Shown here: piece by piece, positions 11,658-12,186 of the stretch
Layout: every line of letters starts with the position of its first letter
How positions within the stretch are numbered: the first letter of the stretch is position 1
Assembly (NCBI GenBank): GCA_025964465.1
Contig: JAOPYS010000186.1
Coordinates: 1-12,186 of the forward strand
DNA: 12,186 bases
Origin: Thermoleophilia bacterium
GTDB lineage: Bacteria; Actinomycetota; Thermoleophilia; Gaiellales; SKUG01
Reading direction: 5' to 3'
Program-made: the position numbers and the translations under genes
Notes under the pieces: generated by a model
Databases searched by the model: none
The model's input: only the letters and a program-made list of their open reading frames with translations
Told to the model about the DNA's origin: nothing

Positions 11658-12186
11658 ATGCTCGACGCGCCGCACCTCCGCTCCATCCTCGCCGCCGTGT
11701 TGGCGGCCTCGGTGCTGGGCGTCGCCGGCTGTGGCGACGACGGCGGTGGGTCGTCCTCCCCGTCCCCGACGAAGCGGGCCCCGAAGGATCCGGTGTCCAC
11801 GTCGACGACCGGCACGGACGCGGGCGCCGGGCCCACGAAGCCGCCGGCCCTGCGTCTCGCCCTCGTGGGGAAGTTCGACGCTCCGGTGCTGGCGACGGCC
11901 GTGCCTGGCACGGACCTCGTGGCCGTCGTCGAGAAGCCGGGACGCATCCGCCTCGTCTCCGGCATGGTCTGCTCGACCGCCGATCGCTGCCCTGCCCGGC
12001 CCGTCTCCAGCGGCCGGGTCGTCGTCGACCTGACCAGGCAGGTCTCCACCGGCAACGAACAGGGCCTGCTCGGGATGGCGTTCCACCCCGACTGGCCGCG
12101 CGACCCGCGGATCTTCCTCGACTACACCGACACGGGCGGCGACACGCACGTGGAGGCCTGGACCCTCGACGGGCCGAGCGGGACGG
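11658..12186 (+). CDS. Lipoprotein of the PQQ-type glucose/sorbosone dehydrogenase family, N-terminal part
   Basis: The frame is open from ATG 11658 to the right edge (176 codons), so the C-terminus is missing. Residues 1-25 are a lipoprotein signal ending LGVAGC, with lipid attachment at C25. A Ser/Thr/Pro-rich linker (about 26-64) follows, then the first blades of a beta-propeller: RLALVGKFDAPVLATAVPG, LVAVVEKPGRIRLV, then EQGLLGMAFHPDW and RIFLDYTD. The GLLGMAFHP and YTD signatures are typical of the GSDH (soluble quinoprotein aldose dehydrogenase) family, which oxidises sugars with PQQ and passes electrons to an outside acceptor. Catalytic residues lie beyond the edge, so activity and PQQ use cannot be judged; many family members have unknown substrates. 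The CSTADRC segment suggests a local disulfide. It is divergent from the fibronectin-domain protease. Confidence 0.88.
   Translation, partial: MLDAPHLRSILAAVLAASVLGVAGCGDDGGGSSSPSPTKRAPKDPVSTSTTGTDAGAGPTKPPALRLALVGKFDAPVLATAVPGTDLVAVVEKPGRIRLVSGMVCSTADRCPARPVSSGRVVVDLTRQVSTGNEQGLLGMAFHPDWPRDPRIFLDYTDTGGDTHVEAWTLDGPSGT

Overview
This is a very GC-rich stretch of bacterial chromosome, densely coded with short intergenic gaps. Codon use, proteins rich in Ala, Arg, Asp and Gly, several apparently leaderless starts and the mix of genes suggest an actinomycete-type bacterium. My best guess is the class Thermoleophilia (Solirubrobacterales or Patulibacter-like), but that is an inference from style, not a database result.

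Layout. (1) Positions 1-397, minus strand: the N-terminal part of a Pro/Ala-rich protein of unknown function that runs off the left edge. A divergent control region separates it from a plus-strand gene (657-1796). That gene's protein looks like a PD-(D/E)XK nuclease-type fold that has lost its catalytic lysine. (2) A 90-nt near-perfect inverted repeat (1850-1939) precedes thrS (threonyl-tRNA synthetase, 1985-3982). thrS is tightly followed by a metallo-beta-lactamase-like protein (3984-4700) and a 57-residue zinc ribbon (4697-4870), so these three form an apparent operon. (3) tRNA-Leu(UAA) at 4883-4964 and a protein with two TFIIB-type zinc ribbons (5019-5507). (4) A membrane-bound HAMP-GGDEF-HD-GYP signalling protein (5564-7591) whose two cyclic-di-GMP enzyme domains both carry substitutions in key motifs. 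(5) A block of exported proteins: a short-form thermolysin-family (M4) protease (minus, 7607-8689), a cupredoxin lipoprotein (8883-9326), a HEVVH metalloprotease with three fibronectin type III domains (minus, 9350-11404), and the start of a lipoprotein of the PQQ-type glucose/sorbosone dehydrogenase family (11658 to the right edge).

How it fits together. The left half is translation housekeeping (thrS, tRNA-Leu) with small zinc proteins. The right half is cell-envelope work: a sensor-type signalling protein, two exported metalloproteases, and two lipoproteins that could be a blue-copper electron carrier and a sugar dehydrogenase. The genes alternate in orientation. Both convergent junctions (7591/7607 and 9326/9350) hold a hairpin built from the two opposing stop codons, and the divergent junctions hold dyads that look like control sites.

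The points most worth a second look are the long hairpin before thrS, the protease whose signal peptide lies upstream of its first in-frame ATG (CTG start or frameshift), the doubly degenerate GGDEF-HD-GYP protein, the recurring TA-N-N-C-T box 6-7 nt before start codons, and the overlapping dyads between the M4 protease and the cupredoxin. I did not find a CRISPR array, an insertion sequence or a clear multi-gene defence system.
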